DNA of 64,000 nt from Candidatus Villigracilaceae bacterium (lineage in GTDB: Bacteria; Chloroflexota; Anaerolineae; Anaerolineales; Villigracilaceae): contig JAPKMP010000002.1 in assembly GCA_026645935.1 (NCBI GenBank), forward strand, positions 62,001-126,000, in the 5' to 3' direction. Shown piece after piece: positions 24,160-33,547 of the stretch. Position 1 is the first letter of the stretch, and each line of letters begins with the position of its first letter. The translations under genes and the position numbers were made by a program. The notes under the pieces were generated by a model, which was not told the origin of the DNA, ran no database searches, and saw only the letters and a list, made by a program, of their open reading frames with translations.

Positions 24160-27147
24160 ATGTTCCCGGATAAATCTGTAATTTGCCCAGTCACGATCGG
24201 ACGAGATAACGACCTGCAGCGATTGCAAGGTCTTTTCGCACACGCCTTGGAAGGCAATGGACAGATTGCATTAATCTCGGGCGAAGCCGGGATCGGTAAA
24301 ACCCGCTTCGCAAATGAAGCCGAAACCTGGTCTGCCCAAAGGGGGTTGGTGCTACGGGGAAATAGTTTCCAAACCGAAAGCGCTCAACCTTATGCACCTA
24401 TGCTTGACCTGCTTCGATATTTTCTTGCAACTCGTTCCAAAGAAGAGATCAAACAAATAATCGGTCCGCACGCAGTGTCCTTGCTTCGATTAATGCCGGA
24501 ATTGGAAGTTCATTTTCCAGACATAGTTCCTGCGCCAACTCCCGACCCCAAGATCGAAAAACAGCGTATCTTCCAATCATTAACCCAGATCTTCATGGAG
24601 CTTGCACGGAACAAGCCGTTGGTCGTCATCATTGAAGACTTGCACTGGAGCGACTCGACCAGCCTCGAATTCCTTTTGCTGCTCGCCAGACGGATTGCGC
24701 GTTTGCCCATTTTCCTGGTTCTTACATACCGGAGCGACGAGACCAACCCAGAGTTGACCCACTTTCTGGCAGAACTGGACCGCAGCCGTCTCGGGACTGA
24801 TTTTTCTTTGAAGCGTCTGACAGCTTTCGATGTCGATCTCATGCTGCGTGCCATCCTTGAGCTCGATACGCCGGTCAGCCAGGAATTTCTCGATGCGGTA
24901 TTCCCCTTGACGGAGGGCAATCCTTTCTTTATCGAAGAGATCCTTAAATCGCTCATGGAAGAGGGCGATGTGTTTTTTGCGAATGGCGTGTGGGATCGGA
25001 AAGAGATCAGCCAGCTTCGGATTCCACGCACGATCCAGGACGCGGTTCAACGCCGCACCCAAAAATTGGACGAACGAACGGTTCGAGTCTTGACGATGGC
25101 TTCGGTTCTGGGAAGGCGCTTCAACTTTCACCTTCTACGGGATATTTTGCAGGTCGACGAACCGGAGTTGGTGGAAAATCTCAAACGATTGGTTAAAGTG
25201 CAATTGATCGTGGAAGAGAGCGCGGATGTGTTTGTATTTCGGCATGCCCTGACTCGTGAAGCGGCATATTCGACCATGATGCTGCGCGAAAGACAGGGGT
25301 TGCATCGTTTGGCGGGTGAAGCCATGGAGCGGATGTTTATTGCCGTCCTTTCCTCCCATTTTGCCGACCTGTCTTATCATTTTTATACAGCTGAAGAATG
25401 GCAGAAGGCGTTCGATTACTCGCTTAAAGCAGGCGATCAGGCTTGCGACCTCTACGCTCCGCGTGAGGCGATCGTTTTTTACTCGCGGGTCTTTGTGGCA
25501 GCCCGCCAATTGGGAAAGGAGATCGAACCCGGGCTGCTCCTCCTGCGTGGACGTGCCTATGAGACCATGGGAGATTTCAAATCGGCATTGGATGATTTCG
25601 AACAGGCATTGAAAATTGCACGCGAGTCTCACGATGGGATGATCGAATGGCAGACTCTCCTTAACCTCGGGCAGCTTTGGACGGGGCGGGACTATCAACG
25701 CACGGGAGAATATTTCCGCGTGGCAGAATCAGTTTCGCAGACCCTTCAGGATGCCCGCTTGCAAGCCTTGAGTTTGAATCGATTGGGAAATTGGCATGTC
25801 AATATCGGGAAGACCGGTCAGGGGTTGGAACTGCACCGCAAGGCATTGAAGATCTATCAGCAGAATCAGGACCCCAAAGGCACGGCAGAATCTTTTGATC
25901 TAATGGGCATGGCGGTCATGCATCATGGCGACCTTCTCGCTTCATTTGGTGAATATCAACAAGCCATCAAGATATTCCGCTCGTTTGATGATAAATATGG
26001 ATTGATCTCCGCCTTGTCGGGCTCCTGCAATACCTTCAGTTGGAATGAGACCAATTTTGTACCGGGGATAACCCCGCTTGAAAATTATCGCATGTCCATC
26101 GAAGCATTGGAATTAAGCCGTCAGACGGGATGGACAGCCGGAGAGGCATTCGTTGAATGGTCGATTGCGCTAAATCTGGGCGGGCGCGGTCTATTCGACG
26201 AGGCGATCGGTCATGCTTCTGAGTCGCTTCGTATTGCGACCGAGATCGGTCATCGCCAGTGGATCGTTGGCGCCCAGAACGCTTTGGGTTATGTCCACTT
26301 GATGATGTTACAAGCCAACAGCGCGATCCACTGGTTTGAACTGGCGCTGGCGTTTGCAAACAAACTGGGTTCTGCATGGTGGGTGGGGGGTATCTCTGCC
26401 AATCTGGCAGGTGCTTATTTATTGAACAATGACCTGCCTCGCGCCCGCGCGCTGCTTGATGCCGGGTTGGAAAACGAGAAAGGCGATTACACCCTTGCGA
26501 GGCAACGGATGTTATGGGCGAAGGGGCATCTTTTATTGGCAGAGGAAGAACCGAAGGAGTCGTTAAGGATCGTGGAGGAGTTGTTATCCTTGCGGTCTCG
26601 GCATCCGGCTCATCAACCCATTCCGTATTTATTGAGACTCAAAGGGCAGGCACTGACACGCTTAAAGCAGGTAAAGAAAGCCGTTGAAGCCTTGGAAGAT
26701 GCCAAGCGGGGTGCGATTCAGCGTGAGGCATTGCCTTTGCAGTGGCAGATCCATGCCCTGTTAGGTTGGCTGCACCGTACTCAGAAGAATACTCGGGCAA
26801 GTGAAATGGAATTTGGAAGTGCGCGCCAGGTGCTGAAAACCTTGGAAGCCAATATTCAGGACGATACCTTGCGTGAACAATTTTTAAACCGCGCTTTGGA
26901 ATATCTGCCAAAAGGGAGGGTGTTGACAAAACGTCAGAGTGAGTCTGAAATATATGGCGGGCTGACCGCCCGAGAGCGAGAAGTGATGCGTTATTTATCC
27001 CGGGGAAAATCGAATCGCGAGATCGCAGAAGCCCTGTTCCTTAGCGAACGGACGGTCGAGAATCATGTCGCCAACATCCTGAATAAGCTGGGTTTTGATT
27101 CGCGCGCCCAGGCTGCGGTGTGGGCGGTCGAAAAAGGATTGGTATAG
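24160..27147 (+). CDS. LuxR-family regulator with AAA ATPase and TPR-like repeats
   Basis: The 995-residue protein has an N-terminal AAA_16-type ATPase (Walker A GEAGIGKT at 41-48; Walker B LVVIIEDLHWSD at 153-164), a winged-helix-like middle, long TPR-like helical repeats (about 420-890) and a C-terminal LuxR helix-turn-helix (LTAREREVMRYLSRGKSNREIAEALFLS..., last 65 residues). This is the MalT-like/LAL architecture: ligand and ATP binding cause oligomerisation and activation. The inducer is unknown. ATG 24160 is used; TTG 24154 is possible. The downstream histidine kinase and receivers suggest a linked signalling unit. Confidence 0.92.
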   Translation: MFPDKSVICPVTIGRDNDLQRLQGLFAHALEGNGQIALISGEAGIGKTRFANEAETWSAQRGLVLRGNSFQTESAQPYAPMLDLLRYFLATRSKEEIKQIIGPHAVSLLRLMPELEVHFPDIVPAPTPDPKIEKQRIFQSLTQIFMELARNKPLVVIIEDLHWSDSTSLEFLLLLARRIARLPIFLVLTYRSDETNPELTHFLAELDRSRLGTDFSLKRLTAFDVDLMLRAILELDTPVSQEFLDAVFPLTEGNPFFIEEILKSLMEEGDVFFANGVWDRKEISQLRIPRTIQDAVQRRTQKLDERTVRVLTMASVLGRRFNFHLLRDILQVDEPELVENLKRLVKVQLIVEESADVFVFRHALTREAAYSTMMLRERQGLHRLAGEAMERMFIAVLSSHFADLSYHFYTAEEWQKAFDYSLKAGDQACDLYAPREAIVFYSRVFVAARQLGKEIEPGLLLLRGRAYETMGDFKSALDDFEQALKIARESHDGMIEWQTLLNLGQLWTGRDYQRTGEYFRVAESVSQTLQDARLQALSLNRLGNWHVNIGKTGQGLELHRKALKIYQQNQDPKGTAESFDLMGMAVMHHGDLLASFGEYQQAIKIFRSFDDKYGLISALSGSCNTFSWNETNFVPGITPLENYRMSIEALELSRQTGWTAGEAFVEWSIALNLGGRGLFDEAIGHASESLRIATEIGHRQWIVGAQNALGYVHLMMLQANSAIHWFELALAFANKLGSAWWVGGISANLAGAYLLNNDLPRARALLDAGLENEKGDYTLARQRMLWAKGHLLLAEEEPKESLRIVEELLSLRSRHPAHQPIPYLLRLKGQALTRLKQVKKAVEALEDAKRGAIQREALPLQWQIHALLGWLHRTQKNTRASEMEFGSARQVLKTLEANIQDDTLREQFLNRALEYLPKGRVLTKRQSESEIYGGLTAREREVMRYLSRGKSNREIAEALFLSERTVENHVANILNKLGFDSRAQAAVWAVEKGLV

Positions 27148-27203
27148 GCTGCCTGCCGTGCAGGGAAAGGGGGTTGCATATTGCCTGATCGAGGAGAGCA
27201 TAA

Positions 27204-29441
27204 ATGACTGAATTATTATTTCGAACATTCCAGAACTGGGGTGAAAGAGAGCGGACGAAACGTGAAAAGTTATTCGATGACTGGTTGCTTAACGACGCAT
27301 TGCAGGAGGCATGGCGGGCGCGGGTTATTTCGAGCCTTTGCGCGATCTTTCTCGTCTTTACTTTTATCAATGGCTCGACAACTTTGAAAACATATCTTGA
27401 ATACCCTGCTTATCAAAGCTGGCAATTTCTTCTGTTGCTTATCAGTTCGGTCTATTGGGGCGGCTTAATGGGGGTCAGTTGGTGGCTTGCCCGGCACGGA
27501 AAAGCGCAGCAGGCCGTGTATATCATGCTGATCTTGTTCCTGATCGGTCCCACCGGGTTGGGGAGTATCGGTATTCGGGAGTTTAGTGAGTTCTACAATG
27601 TGCCCCTGCTCGTTCTCTCCATTTTGTTCGTTTCCCTCCTTTCGAAACGGGAAGAACAGCAGACCTTGAACATTGCTGTAATCCTGATCTGGTCTCTGTA
27701 TATATTTCTCCAATACCTTCTTGCAGACGATATACAAAGAACCATACCGCCGTTGATGGCAGCAATCACGCCGGGGGCGATCCTGAGCACGATCATGTTT
27801 TATGTCATTTTGATCCTTCAGTTTTACCGTTTATCGGTGCCAAACAAGATATTATTATCGTCTCTGACAGCGTTTCATTTTTTTCACCAGGTGATCTTGC
27901 TCTATTTACAAAATATCCTTGCGAAATATCTTACATCCTTTGCGCTTGATTATTTCATGGATGAGTTCAGGTTCATCCTGTATTTTCTGATCGGGAGTAT
28001 GACCCTTGTCCTTTTGATCGTTACGCGCGCGATCTCAAACCCGCTGACCAAATTAACTGGTACGGTCGTTCGAATAAACGAAAACAACCTCAAACTTCGC
28101 GCGGATTTGACCAGCATCGATGAGTTTGGAGAATTATCAAAGGTCTTCAACCAGATCATTGCCCGCCTGGGCGAGACACTTGATGGGCTGGAGCAGCAAG
28201 TGGAGGAGCGTACGCGCGATTTGAACGTGGCATCCCAGGTCTCGAAGCAGATCACCCAGGTGTTAAACCTCGAAGAATTGCTTCCGAAGCTGGTGGAGGA
28301 AACGAAGCAGGGTTTTAATTTGTACTTTTCGTCAGTGTACTTGTTCGATTTCGAATCCCATCAATTAATTCTGGCTGCCGGAAGCGGAGAGGCGGGAAAC
28401 CGGATGAAGAAAGAAGGCAAGGCGTATGGTATCGAGGCGCGTCCAAGTATGGTGGCGCAGGCAGCCCGTGACCGTCGAGCCGTGGTGATTGGCGATGTGA
28501 GAGAGCCCGGGACAACTTTCAATCCCAACCCCTATCTGCCGGATACTCGTTCGGCTGTGACCATACCGATGATGATCCAGGATGAATTGGTGGGTGTTTT
28601 GGGCTTACAGTCCACTACACTGAACGAGTTTTCTTCGCAGGAAGATGTTCGCATTCTGACCTCTTTGGCGGAGCAGATCGCTGTGGCGGTACGGAATGCC
28701 CAGTTATTTGAAAATCAGGTGCGAGTGGCGGATGAATTGAAGCGGTTGGATAACCTGAAAAACCAATTCCTTGCCAGCATGAGTCATGAATTGCGGACGC
28801 CCTTAAATGCCATCATCAATTACGTCGCCATGGTGTCAGATGGGATGATGGGAGAAATAAATGCTGAACAGAAAGAATTACTGGATGGCGCGGTAAAAAG
28901 TTCACGTCACTTGTTGCACCTGATAAACGATCTATTGGATATCAGCAAGATCCAGGCAGGGAAACTTGCCCTGTATGTGGAAGATGATGTAAATGTTCAT
29001 AATGAACTTGAAGCCAGTTTGAACATTGCAAGTGCGATGATCCTCGATAAACCCCTTTGGATCGTCATGGATATCGAAAAGGGTCTGCCCTTGATCTTTG
29101 GGGACAAACGTCGTATCCGGCAGATCGTCTTGAATCTTTTGAGCAATGCCATAAAATTTACCGATGAAGGCGCCATCACCCTGCAGGCGAAACGGTCTGG
29201 GGATGAGATCATCATTTCCGTCATCGATTCCGGTCCGGGCATCCCTCATGCGGCACAATCCCTGATCTTCGAACCGTTTACCCAAACCGAGGATGGCATA
29301 AAATTGGAAGGCACCGGTTTGGGTCTGCCGATCTCCCGCACTCTCGCCCAGCTTCATGGCGGAAGGTTGTGGGTCGAAAGCGAACCCGGGTCCGGGGCTG
29401 CCTTCCACTTTGCCCTGCCAACGGTTGGGAGATCACCGTGA
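27204..29441 (+). CDS. Membrane sensor histidine kinase (HAMP-GAF-HisKA-HATPase)
   Basis: The 745-residue protein has about seven membrane helices (45-280), a HAMP domain (ISNPLTKLTGTVVRINENN), a coiled coil, a GAF domain (about 345-505), HisKA with SHELRTP near residue 528, and HATPase with LNLLSNAIKF, DSGPGIP and GTGLGLPIS. It should autophosphorylate and pass phosphate to the receivers encoded directly after it. GAGGAG precedes the ATG. Its stop overlaps the GTG of the next gene (GTGA), so translation is coupled. Confidence 0.93.
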   Translation: MTELLFRTFQNWGERERTKREKLFDDWLLNDALQEAWRARVISSLCAIFLVFTFINGSTTLKTYLEYPAYQSWQFLLLLISSVYWGGLMGVSWWLARHGKAQQAVYIMLILFLIGPTGLGSIGIREFSEFYNVPLLVLSILFVSLLSKREEQQTLNIAVILIWSLYIFLQYLLADDIQRTIPPLMAAITPGAILSTIMFYVILILQFYRLSVPNKILLSSLTAFHFFHQVILLYLQNILAKYLTSFALDYFMDEFRFILYFLIGSMTLVLLIVTRAISNPLTKLTGTVVRINENNLKLRADLTSIDEFGELSKVFNQIIARLGETLDGLEQQVEERTRDLNVASQVSKQITQVLNLEELLPKLVEETKQGFNLYFSSVYLFDFESHQLILAAGSGEAGNRMKKEGKAYGIEARPSMVAQAARDRRAVVIGDVREPGTTFNPNPYLPDTRSAVTIPMMIQDELVGVLGLQSTTLNEFSSQEDVRILTSLAEQIAVAVRNAQLFENQVRVADELKRLDNLKNQFLASMSHELRTPLNAIINYVAMVSDGMMGEINAEQKELLDGAVKSSRHLLHLINDLLDISKIQAGKLALYVEDDVNVHNELEASLNIASAMILDKPLWIVMDIEKGLPLIFGDKRRIRQIVLNLLSNAIKFTDEGAITLQAKRSGDEIIISVIDSGPGIPHAAQSLIFEPFTQTEDGIKLEGTGLGLPISRTLAQLHGGRLWVESEPGSGAAFHFALPTVGRSP

Positions 29442-29857
29442 GCAAGGACTCCCCGAAGGATATTTCCATCCTCTATCTTGAGGATGATTTTGCCAGCCGC
29501 AAAGTGATGTCCATTATTCTTGAAAGAGCGGTAGGGATCAAGACATTTGCCGTCTTCGAGAACAGCATGGATTTTATGACGCGCCTCAAAAGCCTGACCT
29601 TCAAACCATCCATTTTTTTGATTGACATCCACGTTCCGCCTCACGATGGATTTGAAGTTTTGCAGATGCTGCGGAACGACCCCGAACACCGCTCGGCGAT
29701 TATCATTGCCCTGACCGCCAGTGTCATGATCGAAGAGGTAAGGCAGCTGAGGACAGCCGGTTTTGACGGCGCGATCAGCAAACCGATCGATCATCGAAAA
29801 TTCCCCAGTCTGTTGAAGCGGATCGTGGAAGGAGAATCAGTATGGAATATTTCATAG
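29438..29857 (+). CDS. Single-domain response regulator (receiver), first copy
   Basis: The 139-residue protein is a lone receiver domain. The acidic pair is in LYLEDDFAS, the phosphoacceptor is Asp63 in IFLIDIHVPPHDGFE, the Thr switch is in IIALTAS and the Lys in AISKPID. With no output domain it should act as a phosphate shuttle or by protein contact. The start is GTG 29438, which overlaps the stop of the histidine kinase gene by four bases, giving translational coupling and a strong hint that the kinase is its partner. Confidence 0.88.
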   Translation: MSKDSPKDISILYLEDDFASRKVMSIILERAVGIKTFAVFENSMDFMTRLKSLTFKPSIFLIDIHVPPHDGFEVLQMLRNDPEHRSAIIIALTASVMIEEVRQLRTAGFDGAISKPIDHRKFPSLLKRIVEGESVWNIS

Positions 29858-29873
29858 GATGTGAGGAAAAAGA

Positions 29874-30293
29874 ATGATCAAACCCTTTTTGGCAAACAAA
29901 AGGATATTTCTGATCGAGGATGACTTAGTGAATATTCACATCTTCACAAAGGTCCTTGCAAAACAGAACGCCGAGGTTTTGCATGATACCCTTGGTCACA
30001 GTGCGGTTAAAAACATTGTGGAGAATCTGCCTGTCGACCTGATCGTGGTGGACGTCATGCTCAACCGCGGACAGAACGGTTTTGATGTCTTTGAAAAGAT
30101 CAAGGAAGAGCCGCGTACGCGTAATATCAAGGTCATTGCCACCACATCCCTGGACCCTGAGATCCTCATTCCCAAAGCACGTGAGGCGGGTTTTTCCGGT
30201 TTTATTGGCAAGCCGGTGAACGCCCTCGAAATTCCTGCCTTGCTTGAGAAGGTCTTGAAAGGCGAGCAGGTATGGATCGGGCACGAACTTTGA
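29874..30293 (+). CDS. Single-domain response regulator (receiver), second copy
   Basis: The 139-residue receiver has the acidic pair in IFLIEDDLVN, phosphoacceptor Asp60 in LIVVDVMLNRGQNGFDVFEKI, Thr-switch region VIATTSLD and Lys in FIGKPVN. It also lacks an output domain. It starts 16 bases after the first receiver gene and belongs to the same operon. Kinase with two single receivers suggests a phosphorelay or a competing phosphate sink. Confidence 0.9.
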   Translation: MIKPFLANKRIFLIEDDLVNIHIFTKVLAKQNAEVLHDTLGHSAVKNIVENLPVDLIVVDVMLNRGQNGFDVFEKIKEEPRTRNIKVIATTSLDPEILIPKAREAGFSGFIGKPVNALEIPALLEKVLKGEQVWIGHEL

Positions 30294-30329
30294 TCTACCC
30301 CAAATCGTGAAAATAATGGACTGATAAAA

Positions 30330-30397
30330 CTAGGTACTCTCGACCTTTGAAACTAGGTATTTTCCACGATGGCATCCCATCGTGGTTTTGTTTTAAT
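30330..30397 (+). promoter_or_regulatory. Duplicated leader module, copy 1 (CTAGGTA repeats plus hairpin)
   Basis: Direct repeats CTAGGTA at 30330-30336 and 30353-30359 are spaced 23 bases apart. Four bases later comes a perfect 9-bp hairpin (CCACGATGG 30364-30372, CCATCGTGG 30377-30385) followed by TTTTGTTTTAAT. The module precedes the SH3 lipoprotein gene. A second copy with identical spacing is at 31540-31607. Confidence 0.75.
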
Positions 30398-30442
30398 GCA
30401 GGGCATCGGTTGTAATAATGAATTACTTTATAGGAGAAAATC

Positions 30443-31357
30443 ATGATTAGGAAAAATAAACTATCGATCGCATTCACGTTCGTTGTGGTCTCGATGCTGG
30501 CATGTACCCTTCCGGCATCGCAGCAACCCGTTACGGAAACGTCTGATTTGGCGGCAACCCTTACAGCGATTCCCACTCTTGAGGAATCACCAACACCTAT
30601 TCCGCCAACAGCGACGGTATGCCAGCCGACCGTCACAACGACTCAGGATTCAAACGTCCGCAAGGGACCCAGCCAGGTTTATGACAAGCTTGGTTTCCTT
30701 CCCCAGGGCGCTTCGGCACCCGTTGCCGGCAAGAACAGCGATGGCACTTGGTGGTATATCCAATTTGCGGCTGGCGAGAACGGCCACGGCTGGATCTCCG
30801 GCTCTATCGTGACCGCGACCTGTATCCCGACGACTTTGGCGGTCGTGGCCGCCCCGCCGATTCCGGTTTCGCAGCCAAAGCATACAAAGACGCCCAAGCC
30901 ATCCAACAACAATAACCACAATAACAACAATAACACCCCTACGGCAACACCCACTCAAACCCAGCCCAGCAACCCTGGCGAACTGCTTTTCAAGGTGGAT
31001 TTCGATTCAGTCTGGTACTGCGGCGGGCAGGCAAGGGTAAGTGCAAAGATCTATAACATCGGTACTGCAAATATTGAGTCTGTGATGTACAGCGTGGAAG
31101 CGAACGGGCTTTATATCAACGGCGGTACGATCAATAACTCGCCGTTTGAATCCACTGCCACAGAGCCGGAACCCAATTGCGCCCAGGATGTCGGGCACGG
31201 ACAAGGGTCTCTGGTGCCGGGCGCAAACGCCTTCATTCCCGTCATCATCTCATCGGTGCCTGCAGCTGGAACTCAGGGATTCTTGTATGTGGAGTCCTGT
31301 ACAGACAACAACCGCAAGGGGACCTGTACCGGTCAGTTCGTATATTTCACTTTCTAG
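30443..31357 (+). CDS. SH3b-domain lipoprotein
   Basis: The 304-residue protein has lipobox SMLAC (Cys21), a Thr/Pro-rich linker, a bacterial SH3 domain at about 66-130 (SNVRKGPSQVYDKLGFLPQG, then GTWWYIQF, GHGWISGSIV), a low-complexity Asn linker near 155-166, and a C-terminal beta-sandwich (ARVSAKIYNIGTANIESVMY) resembling CARDB-like modules. It is likely an envelope protein exposed outside. Ligand unknown. TAGGAG lies upstream of the ATG, and the duplicated leader module upstream implies shared control with the methyltransferase gene at 31664. Confidence 0.82.
   Translation: MIRKNKLSIAFTFVVVSMLACTLPASQQPVTETSDLAATLTAIPTLEESPTPIPPTATVCQPTVTTTQDSNVRKGPSQVYDKLGFLPQGASAPVAGKNSDGTWWYIQFAAGENGHGWISGSIVTATCIPTTLAVVAAPPIPVSQPKHTKTPKPSNNNNHNNNNNTPTATPTQTQPSNPGELLFKVDFDSVWYCGGQARVSAKIYNIGTANIESVMYSVEANGLYINGGTINNSPFESTATEPEPNCAQDVGHGQGSLVPGANAFIPVIISSVPAAGTQGFLYVESCTDNNRKGTCTGQFVYFTF
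30904..30938 (+). repeat. AAC/AAT codon microsatellite
   Basis: A run of AAC, AAT and one CAC codons encodes the poly-Asn linker of the SH3 lipoprotein. The unit is near-perfect trinucleotide and could vary in length between strains. Confidence 0.7.
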
Positions 31358-31539
31358 CTGAGCGGACCGTTACCAATTAGGTTGATTACCTCAATGTATT
31401 GCAACCCAGGCAGGGAACATATCTTTGCTTGGGTTGCTTCGTGAGATAGGTATTTGTAAAGGGCACATCCTTCGGTGTGAAATTATTTACCCTCCTGAAT
31501 GAATACCGCCTTTAAAGTAAAGCTGTTTGATATGCAAAA

Positions 31540-31607
31540 CTAGGTACTCGAAGTTTATAAATCTAAGTAGTTTCCACGATGGCAAATCATCGTGGTTTTG
31601 CTTTAAT
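31540..31607 (+). promoter_or_regulatory. Duplicated leader module, copy 2 (CTAGGTA/CTAAGTA plus hairpin)
   Basis: CTAGGTA (31540-31546) and CTAAGTA (31563-31569) are again 23 bases apart. The hairpin CCACGATG (31574-31581) with CATCGTGG (31588-31595) follows at the same distance as in copy 1, then TTTTGCTTTAAT. The rest of the 31358-31663 gap shows no gene. Confidence 0.75.
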
Positions 31608-31663
31608 AGGCGCATCGATGCAGAACACATTCTGCAAATTTTATAAATGACTAGGAGAAAAAA

Positions 31664-32506
31664 ATGAGCATATTAACTTCTGAAAGGCGCGATGAAATGA
31701 CACCTGATATGGAGGCGCTGAAAGTGCGACTCAAAGCCACCTGGGAATCGGGCGATTACGGACACTTTGCCACATATATGTTGCCTGGGGCGTTGGAGTT
31801 CCTTTCGCGGGTTACGGTAGAACCGGGTAGTCGTATCCTCGATGTGGCTTGCGGTGCCGGGCAGACGGCAATTCCGATGGCGCGGGTGGGTGCGAAGGTA
31901 ACCGGGATCGATCTTGCCGCGAATTTGGTGGATCAAGCCCGCGCCCGGGCAAAGGCTGAAAAGCTGGATGCCCGCTTCGATGAGGGAGATGCGGAAATGC
32001 TTCCCTATGACGACGCTTCGTTCGATATGGTGATCAGCCTGATCGGAGCCATGTTTGCACCCAGCCCTGAATTGGTTGCCGCAGAGTTGAAGCGTGTAAC
32101 CCGCCCGGGCGGCAAGATCATCATGGGCAATTGGACCCCCGGTGGTTTTGTGGGACAGATGTTCAAGATCATGGGCAAACACGTGCCTCCATCACCCCTG
32201 ATGGCTCCCCCCGTGAAATGGGGTGACGAAGAAATCGTGCGTGAACGATTTGGGAATGACGTCTCGCATCTTAAAGTCACCCGCTACCTGTATCCGCTCA
32301 AATATCCGTTTTCCCCTGCAAAGGTCGTCGAATTCTTCCACCAATATTATGGACCGACTTTCAAAGCCTTTGCTGCCCTTGATGGCGAAAAACAGTCAGC
32401 CTTGCGCAGTGAACTGGAAGAATTGTGGAACACCTACAACACAGCCATGAACGGCACAACCAGTGTGATGGCTGAATATCTTGAATTGGTTGCTGTAAAG
32501 GCATAG
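31664..32506 (+). CDS. Class I SAM-dependent methyltransferase
   Basis: The 280-residue protein has motif [17 protein letters not shown] (58-73), acidic motif [28 protein letters not shown] and the [13 protein letters not shown] motif IV region, followed by a UbiE/Coq5-like [15 protein letters not shown]. It transfers methyl from SAM to an unidentified small molecule. TAGGAG precedes the ATG. It begins a four-gene run (two methyltransferases, flavoprotein, DMT exporter) under the duplicated leader module. Confidence 0.88.
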   Translation: MSILTSERRDEMTPDMEALKVRLKATWESGDYGHFATYMLPGALEFLSRVTVEPGSRILDVACGAGQTAIPMARVGAKVTGIDLAANLVDQARARAKAEKLDARFDEGDAEMLPYDDASFDMVISLIGAMFAPSPELVAAELKRVTRPGGKIIMGNWTPGGFVGQMFKIMGKHVPPSPLMAPPVKWGDEEIVRERFGNDVSHLKVTRYLYPLKYPFSPAKVVEFFHQYYGPTFKAFAALDGEKQSALRSELEELWNTYNTAMNGTTSVMAEYLELVAVKA

Positions 32507-32593
32507 CCCATTTGAGATGCGAATGAAGGAGCATCGAAAAATAATAGTAGATGCTCCTGACCAAGCTTTAGAAATATCAACGAGAGGATCGCC

Positions 32594-33382
32594 ATGATTA
32601 AACCAAAAGGGTACGTAGACGCACAATATTTGCAGACTACCGCCGCCCTGCTTCAGGAATTCAAACAGCGCAGCTACGAATGGATGCATATTCAACCTGG
32701 GCATGTTGTTTTAGATGATGGCTGTGGACCCGCCTCTGATACGGTGGCGCTTGCCCGGTTGGTTGGATCGAGCGGACAGGTTTCCGGTGTGGACTATGAC
32801 CCGGAGATGATCGTTGAAGCGGAATATCGTGCGATGCGAGCAGGCTTCAACAACTGGGTGAACCATCAGCAAGGATCGACGGATGAACTTCCTTATCCTT
32901 CCAACCAATTTGACTCTTGTCGAAGCGAACGGGTCTTCCAACATTTGAAGAATCCGGAACGAGCGTTGGAGGAAATGGTGCGGGTGACAAAACCAGGCGG
33001 CAGGATCGTTGTTTGGGATGCAGATTGGGGAACCCTTACTATCGATACGGATGAGTCCGAGACAGAACGGAAACTGGTTCGCATCATGACTAAGATCACG
33101 GTCAACAATGGCTATTCCGGTCGGCGGTTGTACCGCATGTTTAAGAAACAGTCGCTGACCGGGCTGGTCTTTGAAGCCAATACGATGTTCTTTGATAGGT
33201 ATGAATTGCTTCGAACCATTGTCGGTTTTGATTATGTAGAAAGCGAGGCTCTGGCCATGGGTGAGGTTACGCAACAGGAACTGGATCGCTGGCATGAAAG
33301 CCTCGCAGAGTCAGACCACGAAGGCTGTTTCTTCGGCAGCGTAAACGGTATTTTGATCGCCGGTGAGAAACCAGAAAAATAA
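32594..33382 (+). CDS. Class I SAM-dependent methyltransferase (UbiE-like)
   Basis: The 262-residue protein has motif I VVLDDGCGPASDTVALARL (38-56), GVDYDPEMIVEAE, QGSTDELPYPSNQFDSCRS and RVFQHLKNPERALEEMVRV, then KPGGRIVVWDADWGT. This is the layout of UbiE and related C- or O-methyltransferases. Substrate unknown. It shares the direction and likely the transcript of the first methyltransferase. Its TAA overlaps the ATG of a 38-codon frame. Confidence 0.88.
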   Translation: MIKPKGYVDAQYLQTTAALLQEFKQRSYEWMHIQPGHVVLDDGCGPASDTVALARLVGSSGQVSGVDYDPEMIVEAEYRAMRAGFNNWVNHQQGSTDELPYPSNQFDSCRSERVFQHLKNPERALEEMVRVTKPGGRIVVWDADWGTLTIDTDESETERKLVRIMTKITVNNGYSGRRLYRMFKKQSLTGLVFEANTMFFDRYELLRTIVGFDYVESEALAMGEVTQQELDRWHESLAESDHEGCFFGSVNGILIAGEKPEK

Positions 33383-33498
33383 TGGATCTATTTGATTTGC
33401 TGATCTGGAGCCTGTTGATCAGACCTTGTATGAGACAAGTCCATCACCATTTGGGCAAGATCGAGACCATGAAAGACCTCTTGCGGAAGGCAAAATAG
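33382..33498 (+). CDS. Possible small coupled ORF (38 residues)
   Basis: A 38-codon frame starts at an ATG that overlaps the stop of the methyltransferase gene (TAATG). It reads MDLFDLLIWSLLIRP, then HHHLGKIETMKDLLRKAK, and has a hydrophobic first half and a basic end. Translational coupling is plausible, but I recognise no family, and the frame could be chance or a remnant. Confidence 0.25.
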   Translation: MDLFDLLIWSLLIRPCMRQVHHHLGKIETMKDLLRKAK

Positions 33499-33547
33499 CA
33501 GAAGGACTTCTTACTTTTTATTGGTTGAAATTGGAAGCGAGGTAATT

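Noticed and set aside
30904-30938. CRISPR or tandem-repeat array
   Set aside because: It is a coding trinucleotide run for a poly-Asn linker, not spaced repeats.
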